Source: Parabacteroides sp. Marseille-P3160
GTDB taxonomy: Bacteria; Bacteroidota; Bacteroidia; Bacteroidales; Tannerellaceae
Length of the DNA: 64,000 nucleotides
Assembly: GCF_900162725.1 (NCBI RefSeq)
Contig: NZ_LT799418.1
Location: 3,515,812 to 3,579,811 of the forward strand
Reading direction: 5' to 3'
Shown here: positions 62,129 to 64,000 of the stretch, piece after piece
Layout of the letters: every line of letters starts with the position of its first letter
Position numbering within the stretch: the first letter of the stretch is position 1
Position numbers and translations under genes: made by a program
The notes under the pieces: generated by a model
The model's database searches: none
What the model saw: the letters and a program-made list of their open reading frames with translations, nothing else
What the model was told of the DNA's origin: nothing

Positions 62129-62369
62129 CAGAATGAATCGCATATTGAAGAATTGGGATTTTGCCCGGATCGTTCGTTTGCTATTGGGTGTTTTGATAGC
62201 CATCTATTCAATATCTTCGCAGAACTATATATTTTTGGTTTTTGGAGGATGGCTACTTTTTCAGGCAATTATGAATATTTCCTGTTGTGGCACTGCTCGT
62301 TGCTACACGGATACCAAGTACAAAGAAAATATTTATGGTGATCAGATAAAAAAATATAAACCGGATTAA
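62121..62369 (+). CDS. DUF2892 (YgaP-like) inner-membrane protein
   Basis: 82 residues from the ATG at 62121, overlapping the rhodanese stop; another ATG is at 62133. Two membrane helices (RIVRLLLGVLIAIYSI and IFLVFGGWLLFQAIMNIS) are followed by CCGTARC, a cysteine-rich end. DUF2892 is the membrane half of the E. coli rhodanese YgaP, here as a separate gene directly after the rhodanese. It may tether sulfurtransferase to the membrane and export thiocyanate or sulfur. Confidence 0.85.
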   Translation: MSNRMNRILKNWDFARIVRLLLGVLIAIYSISSQNYIFLVFGGWLLFQAIMNISCCGTARCYTDTKYKENIYGDQIKKYKPD

Positions 62370-62371
62370 AA

Positions 62372-62842
62372 ATGAAGTATACAATACTATTTTCACTCGT
62401 GGCATTATTGCTTATTTCTTGTAATAACAAGACAGAAACAAAAGATCAAATAGAAGAAACAATTAAAAAAGAAAATAAAATGACAACAATACATTTAACA
62501 AAAGCTGAATTCTTGTCAAAAGTTGCTAATTTTGAAACAAATCCTACTGAATGGAAATATTTAGGGGATAAACCGGCATTGATTGATTTCTATGCTGATT
62601 GGTGTGGCCCTTGTAAAGCTATAGCTCCGGTGCTGGATGAATTGGCCGCAGAATACGGAGGTCGTATATATATTTATAAGATAAATACGGAAACTGAACC
62701 TGAACTAGCGTCTGCGTTTGGGATAAGAAGCATACCTTCTTTACTGTTTGTTCCGATGACCGGACAACCTCAAATGGCTGCAGGAGCATTACCAAAACAG
62801 CAACTGAAGGAGGCTGTTGATAATCTTTTATTAAAAGAGTAA
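62372..62842 (+). CDS. thioredoxin-domain lipoprotein (second copy)
   Basis: 156 residues: lipoprotein signal (LLLISC), the lead-in TIHLTKAEFLSKVANFETNPTEWKYLGDKPA, and a thioredoxin fold with DFYADWCGPCK and IRSIPSLLF. It is a close paralogue of the protein at 52335, which in that arm also accompanies DUF6132. It begins 2 bp after the DUF2892 stop. It should keep an envelope thiol, possibly in DUF6132 or DUF2892, reduced. Confidence 0.93.
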   Translation: MKYTILFSLVALLLISCNNKTETKDQIEETIKKENKMTTIHLTKAEFLSKVANFETNPTEWKYLGDKPALIDFYADWCGPCKAIAPVLDELAAEYGGRIYIYKINTETEPELASAFGIRSIPSLLFVPMTGQPQMAAGALPKQQLKEAVDNLLLKE

Positions 62843-62866
62843 CAGTAAATATAAATTTAGACTAAA

Positions 62867-63244
62867 ATGGCAGACAGTATAAATAATTCGCAAGTAAGAA
62901 CATTATGTCAGATCAGAGATGTGTATCGGGCGATTTATGACTTTGAGCTAAACTTTCAACAATTATATGATCTTGGCCTGAATGAAGGAATGCTACTATG
63001 TTCGCTAAATACTCAAAAATATTCATCAAATGAATTGGCGAGTGTATTGGGGCTGAGTAATTCGAATACATCGAAAGTGATAAAGTCGGTGGAAAAAAAG
63101 GGGCTTATCAGACGTATTGTAGGTAAGGAAGATAAGCGCCAGATGTATTTTGCTTTGACTGATTTGGGTAAGAAAAAACTTGAATCGATAAAATGTGCTG
63201 AGTTTGATATTCCCGAAACGCTAAGATCTGTAGTCAAACTATAA
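62867..63244 (+). CDS. MarR-family transcriptional regulator
   Basis: 125 residues with the MarR winged helix (YSSNELASVLGLSNSNTSKVIKSVEKKGLIRRIVGKEDKRQMYFALTDLGKKKLE). Cys residues at about 14, 46 and 110 could act in thiol sensing, as in persulfide- or peroxide-responsive MarR proteins, but this is inference. It is the second MarR of the island, 24 bp after thioredoxin and 9 bp before the HMA protein, so it probably belongs to the same operon. Confidence 0.88.
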   Translation: MADSINNSQVRTLCQIRDVYRAIYDFELNFQQLYDLGLNEGMLLCSLNTQKYSSNELASVLGLSNSNTSKVIKSVEKKGLIRRIVGKEDKRQMYFALTDLGKKKLESIKCAEFDIPETLRSVVKL

Positions 63245-63253
63245 TATTAGGCT

Positions 63254-63442
63254 ATGAAGACAACTATAAATGTAGAAAATATACAGTGTAGTAGCTGTGC
63301 ACGGTCTATAGGTAAAGAAATTGGTATTATTCCCGGAGTATATGGTGTGAATGTGGATATTGCGAATAAAGCTATTGTGATTGATCACACAGAAGAAATC
63401 ACAGAAAAAGAACTTCAGGAAAAATTTCAGAAGATATATTGA
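63254..63442 (+). CDS. heavy-metal-associated (HMA) domain protein
   Basis: 62 residues, one ferredoxin-like HMA domain with the metal-binding QCSSCARS (CxxC) loop and the GVYGVNVDIANKAIVI strand. It resembles CopZ-type copper chaperones but has no P-type ATPase neighbour. It is the last gene of the plus-strand operon before a strong terminator. With CxxC it could bind copper or take part in thiol exchange. Confidence 0.85.
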   Translation: MKTTINVENIQCSSCARSIGKEIGIIPGVYGVNVDIANKAIVIDHTEEITEKELQEKFQKIY

Positions 63443-63452
63443 TCTATAAAAT

Positions 63453-63496
63453 AAACAAAGGCAACGGTAAATTATAACTGTTGCCTTTGTTTTTTA
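63453..63496. terminator. bidirectional intrinsic terminator
   Basis: ACAAAGGCAAC (63455-63465) pairs perfectly with GTTGCCTTTGT (63480-63490) and is followed by TTTTTT. It closes the plus-strand operon and the convergent methyltransferase gene. Confidence 0.8.
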
Positions 63497-64000
63497 TATC
63501 TTTTGCCCAATAAAGCGTATTACAGAGGCTTTTCCATTATGTCCTATACCTTCTGCCAATTCTATTTCTATTTCTTCTAAAAGATCGATCTTTAAAGAAT
63601 CAAAGATAGAGAGAATTTCTTGCTTCGAATACATCATCTCCACATGTGGAGGACCTCCAGCCAATGGATTTTGTTGCTGGTGTTTTACATGCTCTTTGCT
63701 AAATCCTTCGATAATAATATGCCCTCCAATTTTCAAAAAAGGCAGTAATGATCTGTGATATTTTGCTTTTAACTGTTCCGGTAAGTGAACATAGGTAAGA
63801 GCAATTGCATCGTAAGAATCAGGTATATAGTTTTGTGCAATATCTTCGAAATTCATTACCTTATATGAAATATCGACACTATTTTTATTTGCTAATCGTA
63901 GAGCTTTCTCTTTAGCCTGTTGGCTTTGATCGAAAGCATCTACACTCCATCCTCTTGTTGCTGCATATACACCATTTCGTCCCTCTCCATCAGCAGGAAG
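63494..64000 (-). CDS. class I SAM-dependent methyltransferase (TehB-like), partial
   Basis: The readable part is about 168 residues and continues beyond the window end. It opens with LPADGEGRNGVYAATRGWSVDAFD, the SAM-binding motif (ADGxGRN) of TehB/thiopurine-type methyltransferases, then YDAIALTYVHLP and GGHIIIEGFSKEHVKHQQQNPLAGGPPHVEMMYSKQEI, typical of this group. These enzymes methylate small soft nucleophiles such as tellurite, selenite or thiols, which suits the sulfur context. The start lies outside the window; the internal ATG at 63856 is not the start because the motif lies upstream of it. Confidence 0.85.
   Translation of the reverse strand, partial: LPADGEGRNGVYAATRGWSVDAFDQSQQAKEKALRLANKNSVDISYKVMNFEDIAQNYIPDSYDAIALTYVHLPEQLKAKYHRSLLPFLKIGGHIIIEGFSKEHVKHQQQNPLAGGPPHVEMMYSKQEILSIFDSLKIDLLEEIEIELAEGIGHNGKASVIRFIGQKI

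Overview
The window comes from a member of the Bacteroidetes, most likely order Bacteroidales and possibly a Parabacteroides or Dysgonomonas relative. The evidence is promoters of the TTG-N19-TAnnTTTG type, an Oar-like TonB-dependent receptor, DUF1080, DUF5687, DUF6132 and DUF3945/DUF4099 family proteins, many short-signal lipoproteins, and a CTnDOT-type conjugative-element module. Positions 1 to about 37 kb look like ordinary chromosome. From about 37.3 kb onward the sequence is accessory, and from about 50.5 kb it becomes clearly AT-rich with many broken genes.

Layout of the chromosomal part. At 1-658 a fragment of an N-acylglucosamine 2-epimerase gene runs directly into a 5'-truncated DUF1080 gene. 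A cobalamin riboswitch (1233-1407) lies about 540 bp upstream of a clostripain-family lipoprotein protease, with no recognisable B12 gene between them. At 3.3-10.8 kb, on the minus strand, is a complete heavy-metal efflux operon (TolC-like channel, lipoprotein adaptor, CzcA/CusA-type RND pump) ending in its own response regulator and sensor kinase. An intact pirin gene (11.4-12.1 kb) sits between two decayed genes. Then come tRNA-Ser(GCU), a TonB-dependent receptor, arginine decarboxylase (speA) and a cold-shock-domain protein. At 19.1-23.6 kb is a four-gene ribose-salvage operon (ribokinase, exported ADP-ribosylglycohydrolase, exported nucleoside hydrolase, GRP-type sugar transporter). It is followed by an alpha-helical protein, an ABC exporter pair, aldose 1-epimerase, thyA-folA, a giant alpha-2-macroglobulin protein without a thioester motif, and tRNA-Leu(UAA).

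Accessory part. At 37.3-48.3 kb is the excision/DNA-processing module of a CTnDOT-like integrative element: two helix-turn-helix proteins, a 1900-residue methylase-helicase, DUF1896, topoisomerase III and a DUF4099/DUF3945 protein. No integrase or transfer genes are in the window. A heavily frameshifted RHS gene follows and ends at a sharp junction inside a truncated DsrE-like gene.

From 50.6 to 63.5 kb there is a sulfur/thiol island. The left, mostly minus-strand arm holds DsrE (broken), OsmC, an AraC regulator (frameshifted), thioredoxin, DUF6132, an HMA-like lipoprotein and a DoxD-DoxA fusion. The centre holds a LysR regulator with a YeiH-type exporter, a frameshifted TIM-barrel gene, a methyltransferase behind a TPP riboswitch, and the tail of a MetY-type gene. 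The right plus-strand arm holds MarR, a CoA-disulfide-reductase/rhodanese fusion, a second DUF6132, rhodanese, DUF2892, a second thioredoxin, another MarR and a CxxC HMA protein. The two arms repeat the DUF6132 plus lipoprotein-thioredoxin pair, which suggests a common envelope system for reactive or persulfide sulfur. This is the best candidate for an undescribed system in the window. Recurrent 21-22 bp phased repeats in three intergenic regions, and a three-copy hairpin leader module in the mobile element, are the other notable signals.
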